Positions 26,136 to 36,325 of a stretch of DNA of 64,000 bases are shown here, piece by piece. The position numbers were made by a program, and so were the translations under genes. Under the pieces are notes generated by a model, which did not search any database, was not told where the DNA came from, and saw only the letters and a list, made by a program, of their open reading frames with translations. Positions within the stretch are counted from its first letter, which is position 1. Every line of letters starts with the position of its first letter. The stretch spans positions 1,426,001 through 1,490,000 of the forward strand of contig NC_021182.1 in NCBI RefSeq assembly GCF_000389635.1. The letters run 5' to 3'. Origin of the DNA: Clostridium pasteurianum BC1 (lineage in GTDB: Bacteria; Bacillota; Clostridia; Clostridiales; Clostridiaceae).

Positions 26136-28187
26136 ATGGAAGGCATTACCACTAGACAACAATTTACACTAAATAAAATATTAAATGAGGAAGCAATTAG
26201 TTTAGATGATCTTCATAAACAATTGGAGATAAGTGAAAGAACTATTCTTAGAGAAATTAGTTCTATCAATAAGTTTCTTAGAAAATATCATTTAAGTATA
26301 TATTATGACAATAATTCATCTTTAACTGTATCAGGAAATAAAGAAAAAATTGAAGAACTCAGAGAATCTCTCAGTTCCATTCCACTGCAATGGCTTATTA
26401 ATAGGGAACAGCGGCAGATACTAATTGCCTGTGAACTACTAGTTAACAAGGAACCTGTAAAAGCATCCTATTACAGTAATAAGTTTAATGTAGTACTTGG
26501 AAGTATAAGTCTTGATTTAGATGGTATTGCAAAATGGGCTGAATCTAAAAAATTATGCCTTATTAGAAATAGAAATATAGGTATTATTATTGAGGGATCT
26601 GAATGGAACAAAAGGAATGCATTAGTTGATTTGATTTTTAGATACAGACCCTATGAGGAATTGCTTGCTTTTCTGTATGAACAAAAATTTGACCAAAACA
26701 TAAAACTTTTATTTAATATGATTTTTGGTGAAAATATAACTGCTTTAGGAAGAAAAATCTTGGAAAACGCAGATCTATCACAATTTGATTTAAATGATAT
26801 AAAATATTTAAAATTATTTATTCAAATTTTATTAGCTATCAAGAAAGCAGAAAATAAAGATGAAATGCATTTACCAGACAAAGTAAAAAAAGATACAGTA
26901 TTGTTGAAGGATTATAAAAAAATTATAAACTTAGATAAAATACTAAAAGAGAGCAATATAAATTTAATTGAAGATGAATTGATTTATATGTGGTTTAATT
27001 TAACAGATTATAAGTCATTGTTTGATAAAGATGATGAATCTTCTTATGTAGATTATGAAGTAATATCAAAAGAAATTATTGAAGAAATTTCTACAAAAAT
27101 AAACGCATCTATAGAAAATGACAAACAACTTATAAAAGATTTGTCACAGCATTTTAGACGAACTTTTAATGTATTAAATTTAGGGTTAAAAGTAATAAAC
27201 CCACTTGCTGATGAGATAGAACAGCATTATTTAGAACTCTTTAATGTTATAAATAATGTATCAAAGTTAGTATTTTCAAGGTATAATCTTAAGATTCCAA
27301 AGGAAGAGGTTGGATATATAACATTGCATATAGATGTTGCACTACAAAGAAAACAGACTTTATTAAAAAAGCTAAATGTATTAATTGTATGTCCATCAAG
27401 TATTGGATCTGCAAGGATATTGGAAAGTAAAATAAAATTTATATTTCCTGATATTGGTAATATATCCATAAACGCTTTACATGATATAGATAAATATATA
27501 GAAAATAATGAATACGATTTAATTTTATCTACTGTACCAATTAAATTAGCACCTGATATAAAAAAAGTAATTGTAGTATCACCCTTTATGATAAAGGAAG
27601 ATATAGAAAAGATTAATGAATTTATTCTAAATTTAAAAGTAACTAATGAAGCAAACAATGATGAACTTATTGATATGCAATTAAATACAGTGACAGACAA
27701 CGAATACGAGACAGTAAATACAATAATTAAAAATTTTCAGGTGAATACTACCAATGCCAAAAGTGTTGAAAGTTTGGTGAATTCTGTAGTAGATGACATT
27801 AAGAATTTAGGCTTGATAAAAGATAAAGATGTGTTGAAAAATGCTATTTTAAGAAGAGAAGAGAAGGGAAATATAGTAGTACAGGGAACCAATGTAGCAC
27901 TTCTGCATACTAGAATTCAAGAGCTAACAGTTCCTTTTGTAGGAGTTTATCATGTTGAAGAACCAATTATAAGCCAAGGTATAGGTTTTTCGAAAGAAAA
28001 TGTAAATACTTTTCTTGTAATGGTTGCAAGAAATGAAGAGAGTAATTATATACTTCAATTTTTAGGCAGAATAAGTATTGCATTGATTGAAAATAAGGAA
28101 TTTATAGAAAATTTAAAATCAAGTAATTTAATAGATATTAGAAAACAATTAATAAATATAGGAAATGAGGAGGGGGAAATAAAATGA
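26136..28187 (+). CDS. mtlR: Mannitol operon activator, BglG/MtlR family
   Basis: 683 residues from ATG 26136, 6 bases behind AGGTG. Order: N-terminal HTH domains (about residues 5-130, with the HTH SLDDLHKQLEISERTILREISSIN), two PRD domains (about 170-390, conserved His in the second, QHYLELFNVI region), a IIB-like domain (LNVLIVCPSSIGSARILESKI, about 408-490, Cys present) and a C-terminal IIA-like domain (about 535-680, with HTRI). MtlR of firmicutes activates the mtl promoter and is controlled by PTS phosphorylation of these domains. It sits between mtlA and mtlF and overlaps mtlF by 4 bases. Confidence 0.93.
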   Translation: MEGITTRQQFTLNKILNEEAISLDDLHKQLEISERTILREISSINKFLRKYHLSIYYDNNSSLTVSGNKEKIEELRESLSSIPLQWLINREQRQILIACELLVNKEPVKASYYSNKFNVVLGSISLDLDGIAKWAESKKLCLIRNRNIGIIIEGSEWNKRNALVDLIFRYRPYEELLAFLYEQKFDQNIKLLFNMIFGENITALGRKILENADLSQFDLNDIKYLKLFIQILLAIKKAENKDEMHLPDKVKKDTVLLKDYKKIINLDKILKESNINLIEDELIYMWFNLTDYKSLFDKDDESSYVDYEVISKEIIEEISTKINASIENDKQLIKDLSQHFRRTFNVLNLGLKVINPLADEIEQHYLELFNVINNVSKLVFSRYNLKIPKEEVGYITLHIDVALQRKQTLLKKLNVLIVCPSSIGSARILESKIKFIFPDIGNISINALHDIDKYIENNEYDLILSTVPIKLAPDIKKVIVVSPFMIKEDIEKINEFILNLKVTNEANNDELIDMQLNTVTDNEYETVNTIIKNFQVNTTNAKSVESLVNSVVDDIKNLGLIKDKDVLKNAILRREEKGNIVVQGTNVALLHTRIQELTVPFVGVYHVEEPIISQGIGFSKENVNTFLVMVARNEESNYILQFLGRISIALIENKEFIENLKSSNLIDIRKQLINIGNEEGEIK

Positions 28188-28624
28188 AAAAAGAAGTTTT
28201 AGCAGTAGAAAATATTCAATTAAATGTAGATTCGGAATCAAAAAATGAAGCTATAGAAAGAGTAGGAAAGCTTTTGGTATCAAAAGGTTATGTAAAAGAA
28301 AATTATATTGATGGAATGAAAGCTAGGGAAGAAGAAGTTACAACATATATGGGAAATGGAGTGGCTATACCTCATGGAATGAATGAATACAAGAAAGAAA
28401 TAATGAATTCAGGAATAGTCATTGCACAATATCCTAAGGGGGTTGATTTTGGGTCTGGTAATACTGCTTATGTAGTAATAGGCATAGCTGGAATAGGTGA
28501 TGAGCATATGGAGATATTGTCTAAAATAGCTTTAACAATTCAATATGAAGAAAATGTTGAAAAGCTTAGAAGAGCAAAGACAGCAGAAGAAGTTATATTA
28601 ATCATAAATGAGGGGGAAATGTAA
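28184..28624 (+). CDS. mtlF: Mannitol PTS enzyme IIA
   Basis: 146 residues. It is a fructose/mannitol type IIA domain with the phosphorylated His in [14 protein letters not shown] (about residue 65) and the supporting [14 protein letters not shown]. It passes phosphate from HPr to the IIB domains of MtlA. The start overlaps mtlR (ATGA) behind GAGGGGGA, implying coupled translation. The length is normal for the family. Confidence 0.95.
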   Translation: MKKEVLAVENIQLNVDSESKNEAIERVGKLLVSKGYVKENYIDGMKAREEEVTTYMGNGVAIPHGMNEYKKEIMNSGIVIAQYPKGVDFGSGNTAYVVIGIAGIGDEHMEILSKIALTIQYEENVEKLRRAKTAEEVILIINEGEM

Positions 28625-28625
28625 T

Positions 28626-29780
28626 ATGAAAGCAGTTCATTTTGGAGCAGGTAATATAGGAAGAGGATTCATTGGATATTTATTATCAAAGTCAGAGTAT
28701 GATATCACTTTTGTTGATATATCAGATTTTTTAGTAGATAATATAAATGAATATGGTAAATATAAAGTTATAACTTTAAGTGATTCAAAGAGTGAAGAAG
28801 AAATTGATAATGTAAAGGCTGTAAGTTTAAATGACACAGAGAAATTAGAAAAAATTATTTTAGAAGCAGATTTAATTACCACTTCTATTGGCGCAAATAA
28901 CTTAAAGAGTACAGGTGAATTATTAAATAAGCTTTTGATGAAAAGGTTTAAAATATGTGGAGATAAATTACTGGATATAATTGCATGTGAAAATGCTCTA
29001 TTTGCTACAAATATTTTAAAAGAATCAATATTAGAGGAGGCAACTCAAGAATTTAAGGATTACCTAGATAAATCTGTGGGATTTCCAAATAGCACAGTAG
29101 ACAGAATTGTTCCAAATGTAAAGATCAAGAAGGAATCTCCAATAGATGTGGCTGTAGAAGATTTTTATGAATGGGATATTGAAAAAAATAATGTAAAAAT
29201 CAATAACAATATTGTAGGTGCAGCTTACGTAGATAATTTAGAGCCATATCTTGAAAGAAAATTATTTTTATTGAATGGAGCACATGCTGCCACTGCATAT
29301 ATAGGATATATCAAAGGTTATAAGTTTATACATGAAGCAATAAAAGATGAATTTATAAGAAATATTGCCATAGGCTTTCATAAGGAAGCTATACAAGCGT
29401 TAAGCAAAAAACATAATCTAGATATAAAGCTTTTAAATGAATATTCTCAAAAATTAATAAAAAGATTTGAAAATTTTTATCTTCAGGATGAGCTATTTCG
29501 TGTAGGACGTGATCCTATGAGAAAACTATCTTCAAATGATAGATTAATAACACCACTTAAGCTTTGTTATAAGCTAGATATGAAATATGATAATATTTTA
29601 TATGGAGTAGCAGCAGGATTCTTATTTAATTATAGTGGAGATGAGAAGGCTGAAAAAATACAGAATAGCATATTGTCAGAAGGAATTCATACTACAATTT
29701 GTAATATAACTGGACTGGAGGAAAATAATGTCTTAGTTAATATGATTGAAGATAAATATAAAGAATTGTCAAATTTATAG
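28626..29780 (+). CDS. mtlD: Mannitol-1-phosphate 5-dehydrogenase
   Basis: 384 residues from ATG 28626, with GAGGGGG nine bases upstream; an in-frame ATG at 28608 overlaps mtlF and is less likely. The N-terminus [17 protein letters not shown] is the NAD-binding Rossmann motif. DRIVPNVK and the catalytic [14 protein letters not shown] (Lys/His/Asn of the polyol dehydrogenase family) are present. It oxidises mannitol 1-phosphate to fructose 6-phosphate with NAD+. It is the last gene of the operon, closed by a hairpin at 29818. Confidence 0.96.
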   Translation: MKAVHFGAGNIGRGFIGYLLSKSEYDITFVDISDFLVDNINEYGKYKVITLSDSKSEEEIDNVKAVSLNDTEKLEKIILEADLITTSIGANNLKSTGELLNKLLMKRFKICGDKLLDIIACENALFATNILKESILEEATQEFKDYLDKSVGFPNSTVDRIVPNVKIKKESPIDVAVEDFYEWDIEKNNVKINNNIVGAAYVDNLEPYLERKLFLLNGAHAATAYIGYIKGYKFIHEAIKDEFIRNIAIGFHKEAIQALSKKHNLDIKLLNEYSQKLIKRFENFYLQDELFRVGRDPMRKLSSNDRLITPLKLCYKLDMKYDNILYGVAAGFLFNYSGDEKAEKIQNSILSEGIHTTICNITGLEENNVLVNMIEDKYKELSNL

Positions 29781-29817
29781 TACAAATAAATTTTAAAAGT
29801 TTATTTAAACTAAATAA

Positions 29818-29863
29818 CAAATCATTCCTTTTGACCATAAAAATGAATTAAAGGAATGATTTG
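29818..29863 (+). terminator. Hairpin after mtlD
   Basis: CAAATCATTCCTTT (29818-29831) pairs perfectly with AAAGGAATGATTTG (29850-29863), 14 base pairs, but only a weak T-rich tail follows about 15 bases later. Confidence 0.65.
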
Positions 29864-29894
29864 CTATAAGATTCAATTTATTTTTTATAATTAA

Positions 29895-29912
29895 TTGTTA
29901 AAAAAATAACTA
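29895..29912. promoter_or_regulatory. Rex-like operator upstream of adhE
   Basis: TTGTTAAAAAAATAACTA fits the Rex box TTGTTAANNNNTTAACAA: the left half is perfect and the right half matches 5 of 7. It lies about 260 bases before adhE. rex itself is encoded at 52.3 kb. The remaining leader (to 30169) shows no riboswitch I recognise. Confidence 0.55.
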
Positions 29913-30169
29913 TAATTTTAAAGAAGTGGTATATATAGATTGTAGTATTAATTATTTTGTAGTAGGCAAGTAATAATTTAAGAATTAATATATTGGCATC
30001 ACATGTAAAAACTTTCTACCAAATCAAGTGTTATAAGTAGTTCATTGGATTATTTACTGAATTAAAGATTATATAACTATGTAGTTTCAGTATGAATTAT
30101 AAATGTCAAATAATTATCAATAAATTGAAGACAAATATAAACTATTACTATAGAAAAGGAGTGTAAATT

Positions 30170-32776
30170 ATGAAAGTTAGTAGTGTTGATGAATTGAATG
30201 TAAGGTTAGAGGAAATGAGAAAAGCCCAAAGAGAATTTGCAACATACTCGCAGGAGCAGGTAGATGAAATCTTTAGACAGGCAGCAATGGCAGCATTGGA
30301 TGCAAGAATACCACTTGCAAAAATGGCGGCAGAAGAAACTGGAATGGGACTTGTTGAAGATAAAGTTATAAAAAATCATTTTGCAGCTGAGTATATATAC
30401 AATCAGTATAAGGATGAAAAGACCTGCGGGGTAATAGAAACAGACGAATCCTATGGAATAACTAAAATTGCAGAACCCATAGGCATTGTGGCAGCCGTAA
30501 TACCAACAACTAATCCAACCTCAACAGCAATATTTAAGACATTGATATCACTAAAAACTAGAAATGCTATAATGTTATCACCACATCCAAGGGCAAAAAA
30601 TTCAACCATAGCAGCAGCTAAAATAATACTTGATGCAGCAGTTAAAGCAGGTGCTCCAGAGGGAATAATAGGCTGGATAGATGAGCCATCAATTGAACTA
30701 ACACAAATACTGATGCAGGAGGCAGATATAACTCTTGCTACAGGGGGACCATCCATGGTTAAATCAGCCTATTCCTCTGGTAAGCCAGCTATAGGTGTGG
30801 GACCAGGAAACACTCCTGTTATAATTGATGAAAGTGCACACATAAAAATGGCAGTAAGTTCAGTAATTCTTTCAAAGACTTTTGATAACGGTGTCATATG
30901 CGCTTCCGAACAATCTGTAATAGTTTTGGATTCTATATACGATGAAGTAAGAAAAGAATTTGAAGAAAGAGGAGCATATATAATTAAGGAAAATGAAATA
31001 GACAAAGTAAGGGATACGATTTTTATAAATGGAGGCATAAATTCCAAAATAGTAGGTCAATCAGCCTATAAAATAGCTGAAATGGCAGGAATTAAGGTAC
31101 CAGAAACAGCAAGAATTCTTATAGGAGAAGTTACTTCTGTAGGAAAGGAAGAACCTTTTGCCCATGAAAAATTATCTCCGGTTTTGGCTATGTATAGGGC
31201 AGAAAACTTTGATGATGCACTTGAGAAAGCTGTGACGCTTGTTAATCTAGGTGGACTAGGGCATACTTCAGCAATATATGCAGATATAATAAAGGCAAAA
31301 GATAAGATAGATAAATTCAGCAATGCTATGAAAACAGTAAGAACTTTTGTGAATATACCTACAGCTCAGGGGGCAAGTGGAGACTTATATAATTTCAAAA
31401 TAGCGCCTTCCTTTACACTAGGTTGTGGTTCTTGGGGGGGAAATTCCGTATCAGAAAATGTTGGACCTAAACATTTGCTAAATATTAAAAGAGTAGCTGA
31501 GAGGAGAGAAAATATGCTTTGGTTTAGAGTGCCCGAAAAGGTTTACTTCAAATTTGGCTGCCTTCAATTTGCATTAAGAGAATTAAAGGATTTAAATAAG
31601 AAGAGGGCATTTATAGTAACGGATAAAGTTCTTTATGATCTAGGATATATAGATTCTATAACAAAAGTTCTTGAAGAGATAGGCGTTGATTTTAAAGTAT
31701 TCACTGAAGTAGAACCAGATCCAACACTAGCTACAGCTAGAAAAGGGGCTGAAGAAATGATGGACTTTAAACCGGATACCATAATATCCCTTGGTGGAGG
31801 TTCAGCAATGGATGCAGCTAAAATAATGTGGGTACTATATGAGCATCCAGAAGTAAGATTTGAAGACCTTGCCATGAGATTTATGGATATAAGAAAGAGA
31901 ATATACAATTTCCCAAAGATGGGTGAAAAAGCCATGATGATTGCTGTAGCAACTTCAGCTGGAACAGGATCAGAGGTTACACCTTTTGCTGTAATAACAG
32001 ATGAAAAGACAGGAGTGAAATATCCACTGGCAGACTATGAATTAACTCCAGACATGGCAATAGTAGATGCTGAATTAATGATGAATATGCCAAAAGGATT
32101 AACAGCTGCATCAGGTATAGATGCATTAATTCATGGTATAGAAGCTTATACATCAGTACTTGCATCAGAATATACCAATGGACTGGCATTAGAAGCCATA
32201 AGATTAATATTCAAATATTTACCTAAGGCTTATTCAGAAGGTACCACTAATGAAAAAGCAAGAGAAAAAATGGCTCATGCATCAACTATGGCAGGAATGG
32301 CCTTTGCCAACGCATTCCTCGGAGTATGTCATTCAATGGCACATAAACTAGGGGCAGAACACCATATAGCCCATGGAACTGCTAATGCGCTGTTAATTGA
32401 AGAAGTTATCAGATTTAATTCGGCAGATAATCCAGTAAAACAAGCATCATATCCTCAATATAAATATCCAAATGCTAAATGGAGATATGGAAAAATTGCA
32501 GATTATTTAGGATTAGGCGGAAGTACAGATGAAGAAAAAGTTGAACTTTTAATTAAGGCAATTCATGAATTAAAAGAGAAAATAAATCTTCCAATGACAA
32601 TTAAGGAAGCAGGAGTCTCAGATAAAAAGTTCTATGCTACACTTGATAAGATGTGTGAACTTGCTTTTGATGACCAATGTATAGGAGCTAATCCAAGGTA
32701 TCCATTAATAAGTGAAATTAAACAAATGTTTATTAATGCTTTTGATAAGGCTGAGATAGATACTGAAATAAAATAG
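30170..32776 (+). CDS. adhE: Bifunctional acetaldehyde-CoA/alcohol dehydrogenase
   Basis: 868 residues, the normal AdhE length. The N-terminal CoA-acylating aldehyde dehydrogenase (about 1-440) has GGPSMVKSAYSSGKPAIGVGPGN and the catalytic Cys244 in NGVICASEQS. The C-terminal iron alcohol dehydrogenase (about 450-868) has GGGSAMDAAKIMW, TSAGTGSEVTPF and metal ligands in HSMAHKLGAEHHIAHG. It reduces acetyl-CoA (and often butyryl-CoA) to the alcohol with two NADH and forms spirosomes. It stands alone, with AAAGGAG at the start, a Rex-like site upstream and a strong terminator downstream, so NADH-linked control is likely. Confidence 0.97.
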   Translation: MKVSSVDELNVRLEEMRKAQREFATYSQEQVDEIFRQAAMAALDARIPLAKMAAEETGMGLVEDKVIKNHFAAEYIYNQYKDEKTCGVIETDESYGITKIAEPIGIVAAVIPTTNPTSTAIFKTLISLKTRNAIMLSPHPRAKNSTIAAAKIILDAAVKAGAPEGIIGWIDEPSIELTQILMQEADITLATGGPSMVKSAYSSGKPAIGVGPGNTPVIIDESAHIKMAVSSVILSKTFDNGVICASEQSVIVLDSIYDEVRKEFEERGAYIIKENEIDKVRDTIFINGGINSKIVGQSAYKIAEMAGIKVPETARILIGEVTSVGKEEPFAHEKLSPVLAMYRAENFDDALEKAVTLVNLGGLGHTSAIYADIIKAKDKIDKFSNAMKTVRTFVNIPTAQGASGDLYNFKIAPSFTLGCGSWGGNSVSENVGPKHLLNIKRVAERRENMLWFRVPEKVYFKFGCLQFALRELKDLNKKRAFIVTDKVLYDLGYIDSITKVLEEIGVDFKVFTEVEPDPTLATARKGAEEMMDFKPDTIISLGGGSAMDAAKIMWVLYEHPEVRFEDLAMRFMDIRKRIYNFPKMGEKAMMIAVATSAGTGSEVTPFAVITDEKTGVKYPLADYELTPDMAIVDAELMMNMPKGLTAASGIDALIHGIEAYTSVLASEYTNGLALEAIRLIFKYLPKAYSEGTTNEKAREKMAHASTMAGMAFANAFLGVCHSMAHKLGAEHHIAHGTANALLIEEVIRFNSADNPVKQASYPQYKYPNAKWRYGKIADYLGLGGSTDEEKVELLIKAIHELKEKINLPMTIKEAGVSDKKFYATLDKMCELAFDDQCIGANPRYPLISEIKQMFINAFDKAEIDTEIK

Positions 32777-32826
32777 GTGTATGCAATATTTATGTAGTAA
32801 CTTAAAAGTAAATAATAAAAAAACGG

Positions 32827-32872
32827 AATTTATCAATGAAAGTATAGTTGACTTTCATTGATAAATTTTTTG
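32827..32872 (+). terminator. adhE terminator
   Basis: A 17-base perfect stem (32827-32843 with 32851-32867; AATTTATCAATGAAAGT), a 7-base loop and six T residues. Confidence 0.95.
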
Positions 32873-33000
32873 TCTTATGAAATTTGATAAAAATATGTAA
32901 TAAATTAAGTAGTTTAATATTACTAAATTCATATACTTATCTAAAATCTTAATAAATATACCATATAATATCCAGAACTTTAGCACTTTTAAATTTTTTT

Positions 33001-33085
33001 GGGCGATAGCCCTTTGATTTATAAGGATTTGCCTCTAATTTAGAGAAAAACACGGGATATATCCTGTAATAAGGACTATCTAGTC
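33001..33085 (+). other. Run of four short hairpins in the adhE-pgi gap
   Basis: Within 85 bases: GGGC-GATA-GCCC (33001-33012), CTCTA-ATT-TAGAG (33033-33045), CGGGA-TATA-TCCTG (33053-33066) and GACT-ATCT-AGTC (33074-33085). The stretch is richer in G and C than the flanks. It matches no riboswitch I know. It could be a structured RNA or a scar. Confidence 0.35.
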
Positions 33086-33223
33086 ATTTGAAAATATTTC
33101 CTTTTGAGTTATGTTATAAATTGTGAAAATTTAATATTAGTGACATTTATTTTTAGTTTTCATTCCTAAAATAATAAAATATTATTTTTCATGCGTTTAC
33201 CCTGTGTATAATATCAAATATTA

Positions 33224-33252
33224 TTGAAATGCTGAATGAAATAATATATAAT
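33224..33252 (+). promoter_or_regulatory. pgi promoter
   Basis: TTGAAA (33224-33229), 17-base spacer, TATAAT (33247-33252), 119 bases before the pgi start. TTTTTGCAT and TTTTTGCAA occur as a loose direct repeat just downstream. Confidence 0.65.
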
Positions 33253-33371
33253 AAAAACGTATACATCACAAATGGTATTTTTGCATAAATGTGTAAATGT
33301 ACAAGCATTTTTGCAATATAATAACATTAATAATTATTTAATTAAAAACAATATATTTGGGAGGTACTAAT

Positions 33372-34724
33372 ATGACTAAAGGTTTATCTTTAAATTTAAC
33401 AAAAGTGGCTTCTTTTTTAGATGGGCATGAAATTACATACCTACAGCCAATGGTAACAGCAGCACATGACATGCTTCATAATAAAACAGGTCAAGGAAAC
33501 GATTTTTTAGGTTGGATTGATCTTCCTGTAAATTATGATAAGGAAGAATTTTCAAGAATAAAGAAAGCGGCAGAGAAAATAAGAAATGATTCAGATGTAC
33601 TTATAGTGATTGGAATTGGTGGTTCTTATTTAGGATCAAGAGCTGCTGTAGAAATGTTATCACATACTTTTTATAACAGTATTTCAAAGGATAAGAGAAA
33701 ATCTCCAAATGTATATTTTGTTGGAAATAACATAAGTTCAACTTATATGGTAGATTTATTGGAAACCATTGAAGGAAAAGATATTTCAGTTAATGTTATA
33801 TCAAAATCTGGTACTACTACTGAGCCAGCTATAGCATTTAGAATTTTTAAAGATTACCTAGAAAAGAAATACGGTAAGGAAGAGGCAAAATCAAGAATAT
33901 ATGCAACTACTGATAAGGCAAAGGGCGCTTTAAAATCGTTAGCAGATACAGAAGGATATGAGACTTTTGTTATTCCAGATGATGTTGGTGGAAGATTTAC
34001 TGTTTTAACACCAGTGGGATTATTACCCATTGCCGCTGCTGGTATAGATATAGAAGAGATGATGAGTGGCGCAGCAGCAGCAAGAGAAGCATATAGTGTG
34101 CCTGAATTAGAAAAAAATGATGCTTATAAATATGCAGTAACTAGAAATGTATTATACAGAAAGGGTAAAACTACAGAAATATTAGTTAACTATGAACCAT
34201 GTCTACACTATTTTGGTGAATGGTGGAAGCAATTGTATGGTGAAAGTGAAGGAAAAGATGGAAAAGGTATATTTCCAGCAGCAGTTGATTTTTCAACAGA
34301 TTTACACTCCATGGGACAATATATCCAAGAGGGATTAAGAAATATATATGAAACTGTAGTTAACGTTGAAAAACCTAGAAAAAACATTGTAATTGAAGAA
34401 AGTTCTGATAATGTAGACGGATTAAATTTCGTGGCAGGTCAGACAATGGATTACGTAAATAAGAAAGCATTTGAAGGCACTATTTTAGCACATAATGATG
34501 GAGGGGTACCTAATATAGTAGTTAATGTTCCTGAACTAACTGCTTATTACTTTGGATATTTGGCATACTTCTTTGAAAAAGCTTGTGGGATTAGTGGATA
34601 TTTGTCAGGTATAAATCCATTTAATCAACCAGGAGTAGAAGCATATAAGAAAAACATGTTTGCACTTCTTGGAAAACCAGGCTATGAATCTATGAAGGAA
34701 GAATTAGAAAATAGATTGGGTTAA
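33372..34724 (+). CDS. pgi: Glucose-6-phosphate isomerase
   Basis: 450 residues from ATG 33372 behind GGGAGG. Signature motifs: [33 protein letters not shown] (phosphate binding), [14 protein letters not shown] (PGI signature 1 region) and [13 protein letters not shown] (signature 2 with the catalytic Lys). It interconverts glucose 6-phosphate and fructose 6-phosphate in the cytosol. It lies between the mannitol/adhE and sorbitol genes, each of which delivers fructose 6-phosphate or uses glycolysis, but it is a single-gene unit with its own promoter and terminator. Confidence 0.97.
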   Translation: MTKGLSLNLTKVASFLDGHEITYLQPMVTAAHDMLHNKTGQGNDFLGWIDLPVNYDKEEFSRIKKAAEKIRNDSDVLIVIGIGGSYLGSRAAVEMLSHTFYNSISKDKRKSPNVYFVGNNISSTYMVDLLETIEGKDISVNVISKSGTTTEPAIAFRIFKDYLEKKYGKEEAKSRIYATTDKAKGALKSLADTEGYETFVIPDDVGGRFTVLTPVGLLPIAAAGIDIEEMMSGAAAAREAYSVPELEKNDAYKYAVTRNVLYRKGKTTEILVNYEPCLHYFGEWWKQLYGESEGKDGKGIFPAAVDFSTDLHSMGQYIQEGLRNIYETVVNVEKPRKNIVIEESSDNVDGLNFVAGQTMDYVNKKAFEGTILAHNDGGVPNIVVNVPELTAYYFGYLAYFFEKACGISGYLSGINPFNQPGVEAYKKNMFALLGKPGYESMKEELENRLG

Positions 34725-34809
34725 TGATTAATTTATACAATTTCAAGTAAGGCAAAAAAAGATAATAAAATTAGATGATAATATATATTAAATGGTAATT
34801 ATCAGAAAG

Positions 34810-34862
34810 CAGAGATACTAGTTATGATATGTTCATATGGCATAACTAGTATCTCTGTTTTT
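34810..34862 (+). terminator. pgi terminator
   Basis: A 17-base perfect stem, CAGAGATACTAGTTATG (34810-34826) with its complement at 34841-34857, then TTTTTA. Confidence 0.93.
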
Positions 34863-34975
34863 ATTTATTTGTATTTAAACTGATTATTAAAAATATCCGT
34901 ATATTACTACTAGTAATATACTATTTTGTTATAAATTATTAACATAAAAAAACATAAAAAAAAATAAAATTGCTA

Positions 34976-35044
34976 TTGTAAAAGTATACATATGGATGTA
35001 TAATGAATACATCATAAGACAAATGATTAATAACAGCACAAATG
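34976..35044 (+). promoter_or_regulatory. srlD promoter with shared operator box
   Basis: TTGTAA (34976-34981), 17 bases, TATAAT (34999-35004). Starting 10 bases further is ATAAGACAAATGA (35014-35026), identical to 36097-36109 in front of srlM and at the same distance from the -10. A second ACAAATG half lies at 35038-35044, a 19-base period. Confidence 0.75.
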
Positions 35045-35121
35045 TGATGAAAATATAAGCTTAAAATGCATTTTATGAATGCAATTAAATTATAAATAAG
35101 AATATTAGGGGGATGTAAAGT

Positions 35122-35943
35122 ATGAAAAAATCATGGTTAGAATTAGAAGGTAAAACAGTAATTGTCACAGGTGGGGCATCTGGAATAGGAAAAGCAGTTG
35201 TTCAAGAGTTTTTAGATAATGGAGCCAATGTAGTAGTGGGAGATATGAGTTCTAATGCACCTGAATTTGTTATAAAAGAAAACAGTGGAAAAGTATTATA
35301 TGTAAAAACAGATGTAACAAGTTTTGACAGCGTTAATGGAATGGTTTCCAAAGCAAAAGAAAATTTTGGAATCGTTGATATTTTGGTAAATAACGCTGGA
35401 ATTAATATTCCAAGATTATTGGTAGATGGAAAAGAACCAAAGGGTAAATATGAATTAAATGAAGCTATTTTTGATAAGATTGTAAACGTTAATCAAAAGG
35501 GTGTATTCTTCTGTGCTCAAGCAGTAGCAAGAGACATGATTAAAGAAGGAACAGGAGTAATAATAAATATGTCATCAGAAAGTGGACTTGAAGGATCAGA
35601 AGGACAGAGTATTTACGCAGCCACTAAAAATGCTGTTAATTCATTTACTAGATCCTGGGCAAAGGAATTAGGTAAAAAGGGAATAAGAGTAGTTGGTGTA
35701 GCACCAGGAATTCTTGAAGCAACAGGCTTAAGGACAATAGAATATGAAACAGCATTAGCTTATACACGTAGTATCACAGTAGATGATTTGAGAGCAGGAT
35801 ATAGTAAAACATCTACAACGCCTCTTGGAAGGTCAGGAAAATTAACTGAGGTTGCAGATTTAGTTTGTTACATTGCTTCTGATAGAGCAAGCTATGTTCA
35901 TGGAGTAACTTATAATGTAGCTGGAGGTAAAACTAGAGGCTAG
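35122..35943 (+). CDS. srlD: Sorbitol-6-phosphate 2-dehydrogenase
   Basis: 273 residues of a classical SDR: GGASGIGKAVVQEF NAD motif, VDILVNNAGIN, the catalytic Ser in IINMSSESGLEGSEGQ, YAATKNAV (Tyr and Lys) and the GVTYNVAGG end. It oxidises sorbitol 6-phosphate to fructose 6-phosphate with NAD+. The identity is supported by the sorbitol PTS genes 360 bases downstream. It has its own promoter and shares an operator box with the srlM promoter. The GGGGGAT ribosome site is 9 bases upstream of the ATG. Confidence 0.92.
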   Translation: MKKSWLELEGKTVIVTGGASGIGKAVVQEFLDNGANVVVGDMSSNAPEFVIKENSGKVLYVKTDVTSFDSVNGMVSKAKENFGIVDILVNNAGINIPRLLVDGKEPKGKYELNEAIFDKIVNVNQKGVFFCAQAVARDMIKEGTGVIINMSSESGLEGSEGQSIYAATKNAVNSFTRSWAKELGKKGIRVVGVAPGILEATGLRTIEYETALAYTRSITVDDLRAGYSKTSTTPLGRSGKLTEVADLVCYIASDRASYVHGVTYNVAGGKTRG

Positions 35944-36058
35944 TGGAATAGTATTTTTGTCATTATTCTTATTTGAGAGAAAATTAATAAATTAATCACT
36001 TCAGATAAAAAACAAAATAAAAATTTTTAAAAAAACAGATAAAGAAATAAAATTTCCA

Positions 36059-36109
36059 TTGAAAAAGTTTACAGTTAGTTATATAATAAGATACAGATAA
36101 GACAAATGA
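36059..36109 (+). promoter_or_regulatory. srlM-A-E-B promoter with shared operator box
   Basis: TTGAAA (36059-36064), 17 bases, TATAAT (36082-36087), then ATAAGACAAATGA at 36097-36109. The layout repeats that of the srlD promoter to the base, which suggests one regulator for both transcripts. Confidence 0.75.
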
Positions 36110-36160
36110 CTTTTATAGTAACATAAGTGCAACGAACTAAATTTTTGTTTATGTAGTTTT

Positions 36161-36174
36161 TGTAAACGGTATAA
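36161..36174. promoter_or_regulatory. cre-like site in srlM leader
   Basis: TGTAAACGGTATAA matches the CcpA consensus TGWAARCGYTWNCW at 12 of 14 positions, about 75 bases downstream of the -10, where it could act as a roadblock. Confidence 0.5.
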
Positions 36175-36222
36175 AATTTCGTGTTATATGTTAATTATAC
36201 AGAAATAAAGTTAATAAATCTT

Positions 36223-36280
36223 ACTTAGCAGGGGGGCACTTAGATATACCTCATGGGTCTAGTTATACTCCCGCTAAGTG
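36223..36280 (+). promoter_or_regulatory. Leader hairpins with two exclusive pairings, upstream of srlM
   Basis: ACTTAGC-A-GGG (36223-36233) can pair with CCCGCTAAGT (36270-36279). The inner CACTTAG (36237-36243) can instead pair perfectly with CTAAGTG (36274-36280). Only one pairing can form at a time. The stretch GGGGGGCACTTAG is the only G-rich part of the 358-base leader. It may be an RNA switch or simply a duplicated motif. Confidence 0.45.
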
Positions 36281-36325
36281 TAGATATATACAAAATATAT
36301 ATTGATTTGTGAGGTGATAAGTGTA

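Noticed and set aside
33001-33085. Fluoride or c-di-GMP riboswitch
   Set aside because: Lacks the conserved core bases and pseudoknot pairing of either class; kept only as an unknown hairpin cluster.
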